A stretch of DNA of 64,000 bases. It comes from Pseudooceanicola nanhaiensis DSM 18065 (lineage in GTDB: Bacteria > Pseudomonadota > Alphaproteobacteria > Rhodobacterales > Rhodobacteraceae). The DNA is taken from contig NZ_JHZF01000013.1 in NCBI RefSeq assembly GCF_000688295.1, positions 1,360,422 to 1,424,421 on the forward strand, read 5' to 3'. A program made the translations under genes and the position numbers. Under the pieces are notes generated by a model, which did no database searches, was not told the DNA's origin, and saw only the letters and a program-made list of their open reading frames with translations. Below, piece after piece: positions 45,866-55,069 of this stretch (position 1 is the stretch's first letter; each line of letters opens with the position of its first letter).

Positions 45866-47266
45866 ATGCTGAATTCGCTTTCCGGCCGCTTCCTGATCCT
45901 GACGATGGCATTCGTCATGCTGGCCGAGGTGCTGATCCTCGTGCCATCCGTCGCGCGTTTCCGCGAGGATTACCTGCTGTCGCGGCTGGAACGGGCGCAG
46001 ATCGCCTCGCTCGCCCTGCTGGCGAACGAGGGGATCGACGCGGACCTCGAGGAAGAGCTCCTGCGCAATGCCGAGGTCTACAACGTCGTGCTCCGCCGCG
46101 ACGAGGCCCGGCAGCTGGTGCTGTCCTCGCCGCTGCCGGGGCCGATTCACGAAACCTACGACCTGCGCGGCGCGACGAGCTGGGACCTGATCCGCGACGC
46201 GCTGTCCGAACTGCTCGACCCCGTGAACCGGGTGATCCGCGTCATCGGCTACCCGGTGAACGATGCGGGCCAGCTGATCGAGATCACCATGCAGACCGGC
46301 CCGATGCGCGTCGCGATGATGGATTACGGTCTGCGCGTGCTGGCGCTGTCGGCCGTGATCTCTGTCCTGACGGCGGTGCTGCTGTTCCTCGCCGTCCGGC
46401 AATTGCTGGTGAAACCCATCAAGGGGGTGATCCGGGGCATGCAGCTCTATGCCGAGGCCCCCGAGGATGCCCGCCGCATCATCGAGCCGAATGCCGGCAT
46501 CCGCGAGCTGCGCGAGGCCGAGGAGGCGCTGCAATCGCTCGAGACCCAGCTGACCGCCGCGCTGCGGCAGAAGGAGCGTCTGGCCCAGCTGGGCGGCGCC
46601 GTGGCGAAGATCAGCCACGACCTGCGCAACATCCTGACCTCGGCGCAGCTCTTCACCGACCGCATCGAACTGTCCGAGGACCCGGCGGTGCAGCGTCTGG
46701 CGCCGAAGCTGGTGAACTCGATCTCGCGCGCGGTGAACCTCTGCGAGAGCACGCTGGCCTTCGGCCGGGCCGAGGAGCCGGCCCCCAAGCTGGCACAGGT
46801 GCGCCTGCTCGACATCGTCTCGGACGTCATCGACAGCGAGCGGCTGGCCGTCGGGGACGGGGAGGTGAGCTTCTCCGAGGACATACCGGCCACGCTCTCG
46901 CTCCGTGCCGATCCCGAACAGCTCTACCGCGTGCTCTTCAACCTCGTGCGGAACGCCCGGCAGGCGATCCTGGCCTCGGGCGAGGAGGGCGAGATATCGG
47001 TCGCCGCCTGGGAGGATGACGAGGACTGGACGATCACGGTCACCGACACCGGGCCCGGCCTGCCGCCGAAGGCCAGGGCCAACCTCTTCACGCCCTTCCA
47101 GGGCGGCGCCAGCAAGGGCGGCTCGGGTCTCGGGCTGGTCATCTCGGCCGAGCTGATCCGGGGCCACGGCGGCCAGCTCCTGCTCGACAGCACGGGAGAC
47201 GAGGGGACCCGGTTCCGCATCCTCCTGCCGAAGACGATGGTGGCCCTCGAGGACGCGGCGGAGTGA
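45866..47266 (+). CDS. Membrane sensor histidine kinase
   Basis: A 466-residue two-component kinase: TM1 about 8-30, a periplasmic sensor domain to about 155, TM2 155-178, a HAMP-like stretch, phosphorylation site His251 (AKISHDLRNILTS) and a full ATPase domain with N-box NLVRNARQAI, DTGPGLP and GSGLGL. No response regulator gene is adjacent, so its partner is elsewhere. It starts 23 bases after the oxidoreductase gene and may be cotranscribed with it. Confidence 0.92.
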   Translation: MLNSLSGRFLILTMAFVMLAEVLILVPSVARFREDYLLSRLERAQIASLALLANEGIDADLEEELLRNAEVYNVVLRRDEARQLVLSSPLPGPIHETYDLRGATSWDLIRDALSELLDPVNRVIRVIGYPVNDAGQLIEITMQTGPMRVAMMDYGLRVLALSAVISVLTAVLLFLAVRQLLVKPIKGVIRGMQLYAEAPEDARRIIEPNAGIRELREAEEALQSLETQLTAALRQKERLAQLGGAVAKISHDLRNILTSAQLFTDRIELSEDPAVQRLAPKLVNSISRAVNLCESTLAFGRAEEPAPKLAQVRLLDIVSDVIDSERLAVGDGEVSFSEDIPATLSLRADPEQLYRVLFNLVRNARQAILASGEEGEISVAAWEDDEDWTITVTDTGPGLPPKARANLFTPFQGGASKGGSGLGLVISAELIRGHGGQLLLDSTGDEGTRFRILLPKTMVALEDAAE

Positions 47267-47379
47267 TCCGCCGCGCGCGCCGGCGCCGCGCCTGACCTCC
47301 TGCGCGCGTGGAGGACCGCCCCGCCGCGCGGCAACCCGCGGTGCCCCTGCGTCAGGGACGGCGAGGTCGGAATTTCCCC

Positions 47380-47408
47380 TTGCACTCCCCGCGGCCGGGC
47401 ACTAAACG
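47380..47408 (+). promoter_or_regulatory. Promoter of tRNA-Arg
   Basis: TTGCAC (47380-47385), 17 bases, TAAACG (47403-47408), ending 10 bases before the tRNA. Spacing and position fit a stable-RNA promoter in this group. Confidence 0.6.
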
Positions 47409-47418
47409 CCTCACCAAC

Positions 47419-47495
47419 GCACCGGTAGCTCAGCTGGATAGAGTACTTGACTACGAATCAAGGGGTCGGGGGTTCGAATCCTCCCCGGTGCGCCA
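47419..47495 (+). tRNA. tRNA-Arg (anticodon ACG)
   Basis: A 77-base tRNA with CCA encoded. The acceptor stem GCACCGG / CCGGTGC is perfect, the D-arm has TAGCTCAGCTGGATAGAG, the anticodon stem CTTGA / TCAAG encloses loop CTACGAA with anticodon ACG at 47453-47455, and the T-arm has GGTTCGAATCC. The wobble A is normally edited to inosine, so it reads CGU, CGC and CGA. I see no 3' direct repeat suggesting an island insertion. Confidence 0.97.
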
Positions 47496-47552
47496 CTTCC
47501 CAAAATCCAGCAGCTAAACGATTGAATTCGTAAGCCTCGCGTCTCGCGGGCG

Positions 47553-48803
47553 TCAGCCTTTCCCGGTGCGGGCGGTGCGCTGAGGCGCTTGGTCCGGGCC
47601 TACCATGCGCCATGTCGGCAGGCGGAGCGCGTAGACGTTCTGACCTTCCTGGGACGAGACATCGAGATCGCCACCGTGCAGTTCCGCGATGGTTCGTGCC
47701 ATGGGCAGGTTCAGTCCGAGGTCCGCGGTCGCTCTGGTATCGAGGTCGCCCACGAAACCGAACGGGCTCAGCGCATCCCGGATGTCGCCCGGAGAGAGCT
47801 GGGCGCCGTTGTCGGAGACGAGGATCGAGACGCTTTCCGCATCGCTCCGGAGGTGGACCGAGATGCTGTCGCCGCCGGAAATCAGCGTGTTCATGAGGAT
47901 GCAGCTCACCGCGATGTGCATCTGCTCCTTGTCGACGCTCAGGGTATCGGGACGCTGATCCGTGCTGAACGCGACGGTCTTGCCCCGCGGGCTGGCGATC
48001 GGCTCGATCGAGGACATCGCGTCCCGGGTGATCTCGGAAAGCGACCAGGGCCCCTCGTTGAGCAGGATCTCTCCGGCGTCGATGTCGGTGAACTGGATCA
48101 TCTGGGTAATCAGATGGTTGAGGTGGTTGCCCGACCGGATGATCGCGGCGACCATCTTCCGCTTGGCCTGATCCTCGAGGAAGTGCTCCAGGACGCTGGC
48201 ATTGCCCAGTATCACCGTGAGCGGGGTCTTCAGCTCGTGGCTGACCAGCGCCAGAAGCTCGCGGCGGGCATCCCCGGCGATCGAGCTGTGGGTCTCATCG
48301 CCCGGCCCCTCGGCAGCCGCATTGCTTTCGATGGTCTCGGACACCAGGCGGGCCAGGCTCTGCAGGATGTCGAGTTTTTCGCCGGAGGGCGCAGGGCGCG
48401 ATTCGTAGTCGATCGCGCACAGGCTTCCGACCCTGAAGCCGCCGACGGTAATCGGGGCGCCGATGTAGAAGCGGATATGCGGATCGTTCACCACCACCGG
48501 ATGATTGCAGTATCTCGGATCCGACAGCGTATCGGGGATCACGAGAACCTCGTCCTTCATGATCGTGTGCGAGCACAGGGAGTAATCCCGCGAGGTGCGT
48601 TCCAGCGAGAACCCGTCCCTGGCCTTGAACCACTGCTCGTCCTGGTCGACCAGGCTTATGATGCACGTTGGGCAGTCCATCAGTTTCCGGACAGTCGCCA
48701 CGACTTCGTTCAGGAGCGGGTTTTCGTTGAAATCCCGTGCGACAACCGCCCTCAGCTTCCGCTGTCGTTGAAGTTCGTTGATCGGGCGGGGGTACGGCCT
48801 CAT
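47553..48803 (-). CDS. Soluble GAF-domain sensor histidine kinase, ATPase domain partly degenerate
   Basis: A 416-residue cytoplasmic kinase-like protein. The GAF domain (about 20-160) has WFKARDGFSLERTSRDYSLC and VGSLCAIDYESR; then a HisKA domain with His189 (ALVSHELKTPLTVI) and a HATPase domain. The ATP-site boxes are weak: DNGAQL for DxGxG and DLGLNL for GxGLG, so catalytic activity may be reduced. The N-terminal sequence PRPINELQRQRKLRAVV resembles GAF-kinases that sense redox or oxygen. It is convergent with the tRNA and has no adjacent response regulator. Confidence 0.85.
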   Translation of the reverse strand: MRPYPRPINELQRQRKLRAVVARDFNENPLLNEVVATVRKLMDCPTCIISLVDQDEQWFKARDGFSLERTSRDYSLCSHTIMKDEVLVIPDTLSDPRYCNHPVVVNDPHIRFYIGAPITVGGFRVGSLCAIDYESRPAPSGEKLDILQSLARLVSETIESNAAAEGPGDETHSSIAGDARRELLALVSHELKTPLTVILGNASVLEHFLEDQAKRKMVAAIIRSGNHLNHLITQMIQFTDIDAGEILLNEGPWSLSEITRDAMSSIEPIASPRGKTVAFSTDQRPDTLSVDKEQMHIAVSCILMNTLISGGDSISVHLRSDAESVSILVSDNGAQLSPGDIRDALSPFGFVGDLDTRATADLGLNLPMARTIAELHGGDLDVSSQEGQNVYALRLPTWRMVGPDQAPQRTARTGKG

Positions 48804-48999
48804 GTATGCGCTCCGCTGAAAAGGTGGCTCACGCTCGGATGTCCGCGCTTCGGATTGCGCCTCCGAAGGCTCGAACGGCGATGGCGATATGGCGTCCGGT
48901 TCCTTGAATATGTTGGCCCGTCAGCCGCAGAGGTCCACCCGCTATTCCGTCTGCGATCTGCAGCCGGGCGCCTTTGCGCAAAGCCGTGGCCTTGAGGCA

Positions 49000-49653
49000 T
49001 CACCCCGCCTTGCCTTGCCCGAGGCGCGCGTGAAAGAGGTGCGCGAGCGTCAGGATCATGACGAAGGAGACCACGCCGAGGTAGCGCTCGTAGATGCCGT
49101 CGACGTCCGTGGGCAGGAAGAAGAAGACCGGCGCGGAGACCACCCAGACAAGGCCGGTGCCGATCAGGATCCTGCGGTAGCGCGGGCTGGCCCTTGCGGC
49201 GCCGCGCGCCATGGCAAAGCAGGCGACGGCCATGGCGACGCCCAGGGCATAGACCAGGTAGACGTGGATCACCCAGCCATCGCTGTCGTTGTCGCCGTAT
49301 TCGTTGCGGGCACCGATCAGGAAGACCAGCAGGCCGAAGATGACGAGGGTGATGATGCCCACGCTCCAGTCCCAGGCGCCGAGATGAACGTGAGCGGCCA
49401 GCACGGCCAGCCCGATGAGACCTGCGGAAAAGGCGTAGAGCCCCATGTCGACGATGAACTCGTAGCGCCCGGCGCCCAGATCGCTGATCGTGTCTGCGAT
49501 CCAGTCGTGGTCCGGTACGACGAAATCCGCGATCAGGATCGAGACCGCGAGGGCCGTGCAGCCGAAGACGGCCAGGAGGACGAGGAAACGGATCAGGTTC
49601 GGTTGCTCGGCGATCCTGGCGGGCATCTGTCGGGAGGTGTCGGCTGTCGGCAT
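49000..49653 (-). CDS. DUF998-family membrane protein
   Basis: A 217-residue protein with about six predicted helices (RFLVLLAVFGCTALAVSILIA first). The DWIADTISDLGAG segment between the first two helices is typical of DUF998. The function is unknown. The ATG at 49653 (MPTADTSRQ) has AGGAG five bases upstream; an ATG at 49677 is a weaker choice. It follows the Ca2+/H+ antiporter gene on the same strand with a 149-base gap. Confidence 0.8.
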   Translation of the reverse strand: MPTADTSRQMPARIAEQPNLIRFLVLLAVFGCTALAVSILIADFVVPDHDWIADTISDLGAGRYEFIVDMGLYAFSAGLIGLAVLAAHVHLGAWDWSVGIITLVIFGLLVFLIGARNEYGDNDSDGWVIHVYLVYALGVAMAVACFAMARGAARASPRYRRILIGTGLVWVVSAPVFFFLPTDVDGIYERYLGVVSFVMILTLAHLFHARLGQGKAG

Positions 49654-49802
49654 TGGGGCTCCTGCTCGGATTTTCATGGGCGCGGCATGTAGGAAACTGG
49701 CCCGTTGCGTGCCCGAGGCAATGCGGCGGCCGCCGGGCTGGCCCCCGCGGCGGTGCACCCCGTCACGGGATGGCCGCTCTGGGGCCGGCCCGGCCGGTCC
49801 TT

Positions 49803-50945
49803 TCAGGACTGGAACAGAAGCAGCACGAAGGCGACGAAGATGAGCAGGTGCACCGCCCCCTGCAGAAGGTTCGTCCGGCCGCTCGAGAAGGTGATGATGC
49901 TCACCGCGAGCATCAGGATCAGCAGGACCAGCTGGGTCGGCGGAAGCCCGAGGTTGAGATCCAGCCCGAGGAAGCTCGCCACGACCAGCATGACCGGCAC
50001 GGAGAGGCCGATGGTCGCCAGCACCGAGCCGAGGAAGATGTTGACCGAGCGCTGAAGGCGATTGGCGAGGGCCGACCGGACGCCGCCGACCGCCTCGGGC
50101 GAGGCGACGAGGATCGCCATCAGCACGCCGCCCAGAACCTGCGGCGCGTCCATGGTCTCGATCACGTAATCGAGCGGTTGCGCAAGCTGTTCGACGAGGT
50201 AGACGACCGGCACGATATAGACCAGCAGCATCACGACGTGGCGGAGCAGCGAGGTGCCGTCTCCGGACCCGTGATCGGCGTCGCTGTCTTCGCCCTCGTC
50301 GGGGGTTGAGAAATATGCCCGGTGGCGGCCTGTCTGGATCGCGAGGAACACGAGGAAGAGGCCCGCGGACATGGATCCCACCATGACCTTCTGCATCGTC
50401 GACAGGGTCGGCCCCTCGGTCGTGCTGGTGACGTCCGGCAGGACCAGCGTGAAGACGGCCAGCGGCACGATGACCCCGAGGTAGGCATTCGCGCCCTGCA
50501 GGTTGTAATCCTGCTCGCGGTAGCGGAGCGCGCCGACAAGCAGCGCGGTGCCGATCATCCCGCCGAGCACGATCATGATGACCGAGAAGAGCGTGTCGCG
50601 CACGAGGTCGGGGTTGTTCTCGCCATGCATCATGACGGCGGTGATGCTGCAGACCTCGATCCCCGTGATCGAGAGCGTCAGGACGAGCGTGCCGTAGGGC
50701 TCGCCCAGCCGTTCCGCGATCTCCTCGGCGTGGCGCACCACGCCCATGGCCGTGCCCATGACCACGACGAAGAGACCGCCGAGAAGCGCGGCGAGGCCGA
50801 GCGGGCCATGCACCGCGGACTGGATGGTCTCGCCGAAGAGGGCGAAGAGCGCGACCGCCGCGAGGGTGATGGCGAGGAACCACTCCCGGGCCCAGGGGCT
50901 GCGGGCGGCCTCGGCGGAGGCGGGCGGGGATTGCGTCGCGGACAA
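49803..50945 (-). CDS. Ca2+/H+ antiporter (CaCA superfamily, ChaA-like)
   Basis: Cation/proton exchanger of 380 residues and about eleven helices. The two alpha repeats can be seen around SITGIEVCSITAVMMHGENN and SPEAVGGVRSALANRLQRSVNIFLG, with the acidic residues expected to bind cation. I chose TTG at 50945, which has AGAGGAG upstream and lies 28 bases past the channel gene's stop. An ATG at 50999 would overlap the channel gene by 26 bases and has no ribosome-binding site. Probably cotranscribed with the MscS gene. Confidence 0.88.
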   Translation of the reverse strand: MSATQSPPASAEAARSPWAREWFLAITLAAVALFALFGETIQSAVHGPLGLAALLGGLFVVVMGTAMGVVRHAEEIAERLGEPYGTLVLTLSITGIEVCSITAVMMHGENNPDLVRDTLFSVIMIVLGGMIGTALLVGALRYREQDYNLQGANAYLGVIVPLAVFTLVLPDVTSTTEGPTLSTMQKVMVGSMSAGLFLVFLAIQTGRHRAYFSTPDEGEDSDADHGSGDGTSLLRHVVMLLVYIVPVVYLVEQLAQPLDYVIETMDAPQVLGGVLMAILVASPEAVGGVRSALANRLQRSVNIFLGSVLATIGLSVPVMLVVASFLGLDLNLGLPPTQLVLLILMLAVSIITFSSGRTNLLQGAVHLLIFVAFVLLLFQS

Positions 50946-50973
50946 GGCGGTCTCCTCTGCGGGTGGGATCGGC

Positions 50974-52734
50974 TCAGCCGTTGGCCAGTTCGCCGTCATG
51001 CCGGAGGATCCCGTGCGGCTTCAGCGTATCGAGCACCGAGACCAGGATCTTGTGGCGCATCTCGAGGAAGCTGGACCAGTCGGCCAGCAGCGAATGGGCC
51101 CGGACCTCGAGCTGAAGATCGGCCTCGGGGGTTTCGCGGACCTGCACGCGGACACTGTCCTTCTGGATGCGCGGATCGTCCCGCAACTGCGCCGCGACCT
51201 CGGCGATGGCCTTCATGACCTCGGACCCGTCCGCATCGGGGCGCACGCCGAAATCGAACTGCAGCAGGTTGCCGTCGCGCCGGGAGAAGTTGGTGATCGA
51301 CATCTCGGCGAAATCCGAATTCTGCACGGTCACGAGTGTGCGGTCGACCGCGCGGATCTTCGTCGAGCGCAGGCCGATCGCCTCGACCGTGCCCTGCACG
51401 CCGCCGAACTTGCACATGTCCCCGACCGAGACCGGCCGGTCGGCATAGAGGATGATTCCGCCGATGAAGTTCTCGAGCGTCGGTCGGACGGCAAGCGCGA
51501 GGGCGAGACCGCCGACCCCGAGGCTGGCGACCACCCCGTAGAGCGGCATCCCCAGCCGGGTCGCGACCGTGGCCAGCACGAAGCCGGCGAGGATGATGCC
51601 CGTGAGACGGATCGCGAGCCGCACGAGACTGGCGTCGAGCCCCTCGCGCTTGACGCCGGGCACGGTCCAGATCCGGCGTGCCAGGCTGTTGAACACCAGG
51701 ACCACGAAGGCCGCCAGCGTCAGGCCCTGCAGCAGCAGGACGATTTCCTCGATCAGGGTCTGCACCCGGCCCGTCATGTTGATGATGTCGTCGTTCAGCC
51801 AGCGATAGACCCCGAGCAGCGCCACGACGACCAGCAGCGACACCGCGCGCCGCGCATGCCAGCCGGTCGCCGGACGTCCGAAGGCGCGGACCAGAAGAAT
51901 GACGCAACCGCCGATGATGACGAGGGTGACGGCTCCGAACGCCAGCCATTGCCAGGCCGCCTGTCCGGCATAGTCCCGCAGAAGCGAGGGCGGCAGGCGG
52001 GTCAGGGTGCTGTAGAGCTCGATCGGGGCCGACAGCCCGGGACCCAGCGTGAAGGTGCGGTAGAAGTCGACTTCGCTCCCGGTCTGCTGCGGCAGATGCC
52101 GGACGCGCGCGTAGAATTCCGGCAGGCGCCGGACCGTTTCGGGCGAGAACTTGTAGCGCAGCGTGCCGTTGGCATCGGGCGTGCCGACCATGCGGATCTC
52201 GGTCTCCGGTATGGTCCAGATCGGCCTGTCGCTTCCCGGGGCCGCGTCGACGGACAGGGGCACCTCCGAGATCTCGGGCAGGTCGATGCGCTCCAGTATC
52301 TCCTTGAGCAGCAGGACCGAATCAACGCCCACCGTTTCCCGGCTTTCCGGCGCGACCGCCGAGAGGTCGAGCGTCTGGGCCGCTTTCATCAGCTCCTCCA
52401 CGCCTTCCGCCTTCAGCGCCCGGACCTCCGCCGTGTCGAAAAAGGCGGTGTTGTTCGATGCGACGTCGATCGCCTCGAGGATGGTGTCGACGGCCTCCTG
52501 CGACAATGTCTGGAAGCTCTCGAACGTCGCACGCGGGCTGCTCAGGGGCAGGGGCGCAAGGGGAGAGCGGTCGGAGGCGGCGACGGGCCCGGCCTCGGCC
52601 GCGACCGTCGTGTCTGCCGTCTGCGCGGTCGCAGGACCGGCGCTCGACCAGAAGGTCATCGCGAGGGCGAGTGCCAGGATACGCCAAGGGGCGAACGACC
52701 GTGAAAGGCGATTGGCCGCCGTGAGTACATCCAT
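50974..52734 (-). CDS. Large mechanosensitive-channel protein (MscS family)
   Basis: A 586-residue inner-membrane protein. The N-terminal signal-like segment (FAPWRILALALAMTFWSS) is followed by a long periplasmic domain (about 40-265), four or more helices and the MscS core with the glycine/alanine-rich pore helix GVGGLALALAVRPTLENF and the beta domain DMCKFGGVQGTVEAIGLRST. It should act as a safety valve under osmotic downshift. The start at 52734 (MDVLTAANRL) gives the signal segment directly. Confidence 0.88.
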   Translation of the reverse strand: MDVLTAANRLSRSFAPWRILALALAMTFWSSAGPATAQTADTTVAAEAGPVAASDRSPLAPLPLSSPRATFESFQTLSQEAVDTILEAIDVASNNTAFFDTAEVRALKAEGVEELMKAAQTLDLSAVAPESRETVGVDSVLLLKEILERIDLPEISEVPLSVDAAPGSDRPIWTIPETEIRMVGTPDANGTLRYKFSPETVRRLPEFYARVRHLPQQTGSEVDFYRTFTLGPGLSAPIELYSTLTRLPPSLLRDYAGQAAWQWLAFGAVTLVIIGGCVILLVRAFGRPATGWHARRAVSLLVVVALLGVYRWLNDDIINMTGRVQTLIEEIVLLLQGLTLAAFVVLVFNSLARRIWTVPGVKREGLDASLVRLAIRLTGIILAGFVLATVATRLGMPLYGVVASLGVGGLALALAVRPTLENFIGGIILYADRPVSVGDMCKFGGVQGTVEAIGLRSTKIRAVDRTLVTVQNSDFAEMSITNFSRRDGNLLQFDFGVRPDADGSEVMKAIAEVAAQLRDDPRIQKDSVRVQVRETPEADLQLEVRAHSLLADWSSFLEMRHKILVSVLDTLKPHGILRHDGELANG

Positions 52735-52883
52735 TCGAAAGGCTTTCTGACAAATTCGGGGCCAGAGAAGTCTAAGAGGTCGCGAATGGGAATCCACCAC
52801 GCCCGATCGGGAAAGCGCCAGAGCGCGTCGATTCGGCAACTGATCGGATCATTGAGCCGTCCGCCGGACGTCTTCCGCGGCGG

Positions 52884-53177
52884 CTATTCCAGCGCGTCGA
52901 CGAGGATCGCGTTCAGGCTGGAGCCGGACCGCCGCAGCCGGGCGAGCCTCTGGAAGTCGTCGGACCTCCAGAAGGCCTGCGCGTGTTCGCGGTCGGGGAA
53001 TGCGATGATGAACGCCGCATCGGGCAGATCGCTCTCGCCTTCCAGCCGCTCCGGATCGCCTCCGCGCACCATGAAGCGTCCCGCGTGGCGACTGACGACT
53101 TCGGGGATCTGTCCGAAATACTCCTCCATCCAGTCGCGGTTGTGGATCTGCATCTGTCCGATGACATAGGCCGGCAT
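52884..53177 (-). CDS. DUF1330-family protein
   Basis: A 97-residue ferredoxin-like-fold protein of the dimeric alpha-beta barrel group. It begins MPAYVIGQMQIHNRDWMEEY and has GDPERLEGE and FPDREHAQAFWRSDDFQRL, all typical of DUF1330. GGGAGAACGCGCC precedes the ATG. It is downstream of the acyl-CoA synthetase gene by 63 bases, so it might belong to that transcript. No function is known. Confidence 0.85.
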   Translation of the reverse strand: MPAYVIGQMQIHNRDWMEEYFGQIPEVVSRHAGRFMVRGGDPERLEGESDLPDAAFIIAFPDREHAQAFWRSDDFQRLARLRRSGSSLNAILVDALE

Positions 53178-53240
53178 GGCGCGTTCTCCCGCTTGGTTTC
53201 CGAAGTCGGCAGTGTAGCAGACATTTGTACCGGGCCGCGC

Positions 53241-54755
53241 TCAGCCTTCCGGCAGCATCTCGCGCAGCGCGGTCTTCAGCACCTTGCCGTAATTGTTCTT
53301 GGGCAGCTCGGGCACGAAGACATACCGCTTCGGCTTCTTGAACCGGGCGATCCTCGCGGTGCAGGCCGCGTCGAGTTCGCCCGTCCCGGGCGCGGCTCCG
53401 GCGCAGACCACGAAAGCCACGACGATCTCGCCCCACTCCGGATCGGGGGCGCCGATGACCGAGACCTCGCGGACGGCGGGATGCTCCAGCAGCGCTTCCT
53501 CGACCTCGCGCGGATAGATGTTCGACCCGCCCGAGATCACAAGGTCCTTGGCCCGGTCGTGCAGCGTCAGGTAGCCGTCGGCGTCCAGATGGCCGAGATC
53601 GCCGGTCATGAGCCAGCCGTCCCGCAGGGTCTTCGCGTCGGCTCCGGGGTTGTCGAGGTAGCCGCGCATCACCTGCGGGCCGCGCACCGCGATCTCGCCC
53701 ACCTCGCCCGGGGGCAGGGGCTGCCCGGTTTCGTCCAGGACCCGCACCTCGGCCACCGAATGCGCCCGCCCGACCGAACCCAGACGGCGCAGCCAGTCCG
53801 GGTGGTCACTGTCTGCGATGTCGGCCCGCGACAGCGCGGTGATCGTCATCGGCGCCTCGCCCTGTCCGTAGATCTGGACGAAGCGCGGGCCGAGCACCTT
53901 CAGCGCGGCCTGTATGTCGGCCACGTACATCGGGCCGCCGCCATAGACGATGGTCTTGATCCCGTCGCCGTCCGCCCCCGCCGCGCTGGCCGCATCGACG
54001 AGCCGCTTCACCATGGTGGGCGCCGCGAACATCGAGATGCCGCGCATCTGCCGCGCCAGATCGAGGATCTCGGCCGGATCGAACCCGCCGCTTTCGGGCA
54101 CGATGTGGCGCGCGCCGCGCTGGACATGGATGAAGTTGTAGAGCCCCGCCCCATGCGACATCGGCGCGGCATAGAGCGCCGCATCCGTCGCGGCCACGTC
54201 GTCCACATCTGCGAGGTAGGAGAGCGAGGCCGCCGCCAGGTTGCCCGCCGTGAGGATCGCCCCCTTGGGCCGCCCGGTTGTTCCGGAGGTATAGAAGAGC
54301 CATGCCGCGTCTGCCTGCGACATCGGCGCGGGCCGGGGCAGGGGATCTCCGGCCTGCATCGCGGCGAACTCGGCCGAGGCCGGTTCGATGCAGACCGCCT
54401 CCCCGATGTCGCCGGTGGCGCTCAGGGCGCCCGCATCCTGCGTGAAGACCAGCCGGGCGGAGGCATGCGAAACGATCCAGGCCGCCTCTTTCGCGTGCAG
54501 CTTGCCGTTGACCGGAACCGCGGTCGCACCGGCCCAGAGGATGCCGTAGAAGATCGGCAGGTAGTCGACCGTGTTCGGCAGGGAGATCGCCACCCTGTCG
54601 CCGGGCCCGAGTCCCCGTGCGGTGAGCCCGGCCGCGATCGCGCCCGCGCGCCGTGCGAATTCCGCGTAATCCGCCACCAGTCGCGTGCCGAGGAACAGCG
54701 CCGGGGCCGTCGGGGACCGCTGCGCGGTCCGCGCGAGCCATTCGGCGGGGTTCAT
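53241..54755 (-). CDS. AMP-forming acyl-CoA synthetase (FadD/malonyl-CoA-synthetase-like)
   Basis: A 504-residue ligase that activates a carboxylic acid to its CoA ester. Motif FYTSGTTGRPKG is at 154-165, followed by YGGGPMYVADI, YGQGEAPMT, the hinge HDRAKDLVISGGSNIYP and the catalytic Lys in NNYGKVLKTAL. It lies downstream of the IclR gene on the same strand, so it may work with the TRAP operon as an alternative activation route. It could also be a long-chain or aromatic-acid ligase. The ATG at 54755 (MNPAEWLART) has GGAG six bases upstream. Confidence 0.9.
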   Translation of the reverse strand: MNPAEWLARTAQRSPTAPALFLGTRLVADYAEFARRAGAIAAGLTARGLGPGDRVAISLPNTVDYLPIFYGILWAGATAVPVNGKLHAKEAAWIVSHASARLVFTQDAGALSATGDIGEAVCIEPASAEFAAMQAGDPLPRPAPMSQADAAWLFYTSGTTGRPKGAILTAGNLAAASLSYLADVDDVAATDAALYAAPMSHGAGLYNFIHVQRGARHIVPESGGFDPAEILDLARQMRGISMFAAPTMVKRLVDAASAAGADGDGIKTIVYGGGPMYVADIQAALKVLGPRFVQIYGQGEAPMTITALSRADIADSDHPDWLRRLGSVGRAHSVAEVRVLDETGQPLPPGEVGEIAVRGPQVMRGYLDNPGADAKTLRDGWLMTGDLGHLDADGYLTLHDRAKDLVISGGSNIYPREVEEALLEHPAVREVSVIGAPDPEWGEIVVAFVVCAGAAPGTGELDAACTARIARFKKPKRYVFVPELPKNNYGKVLKTALREMLPEG

Positions 54756-55069
54756 GCCGCGCGCTCCGGTGACGGGCAACAGTTCTCAACACCCGGGCCC
54801 ATGCAGGGGACAAGGCGAAGGACACGCATCCGCATGCCGGCCGCGCGCGCGGGACGGCCCCTGGCGTTCCGCGCGCGGGATCCGGGTTGGCCCCGGCCGG
54901 GGTTGCATGGTTGCATGGCGTCCTCCATCTGGCGACTGGTCATGGGTTTGGCGTCGGGGGGAATGGTCCGAAGAATTGCCAAGTTTCCGCGCTGTAACCG
55001 CGCCCGAAACCCTCGGCCAGGTTCCGGCCGGGCGGTTCCATTCTGAGGGCCGTGCGGGTCCGGAACCAT
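54756..55069. other. Gene-free stretch between the acyl-CoA synthetase and IclR genes
   Basis: 314 bases without a gene. It contains the palindrome CCCCGGCCGGGG at 54893-54904 and an adjacent direct repeat of GGTTGCAT. The region may carry a terminator for the IclR gene and a separate promoter for the synthetase gene, but I see no consensus match. Confidence 0.45.

Noticed and set aside
47419..48803. Genomic island inserted at tRNA-Arg
   Set aside because: No integrase, no attachment-site repeat of the tRNA 3' end and no compositional break are visible.
48889..49692. 267-codon plus-strand frame over the DUF998 gene
   Set aside because: It is antisense to a convincing membrane-protein gene and is Asp/Glu/Gly/His-rich, as expected for a shadow.
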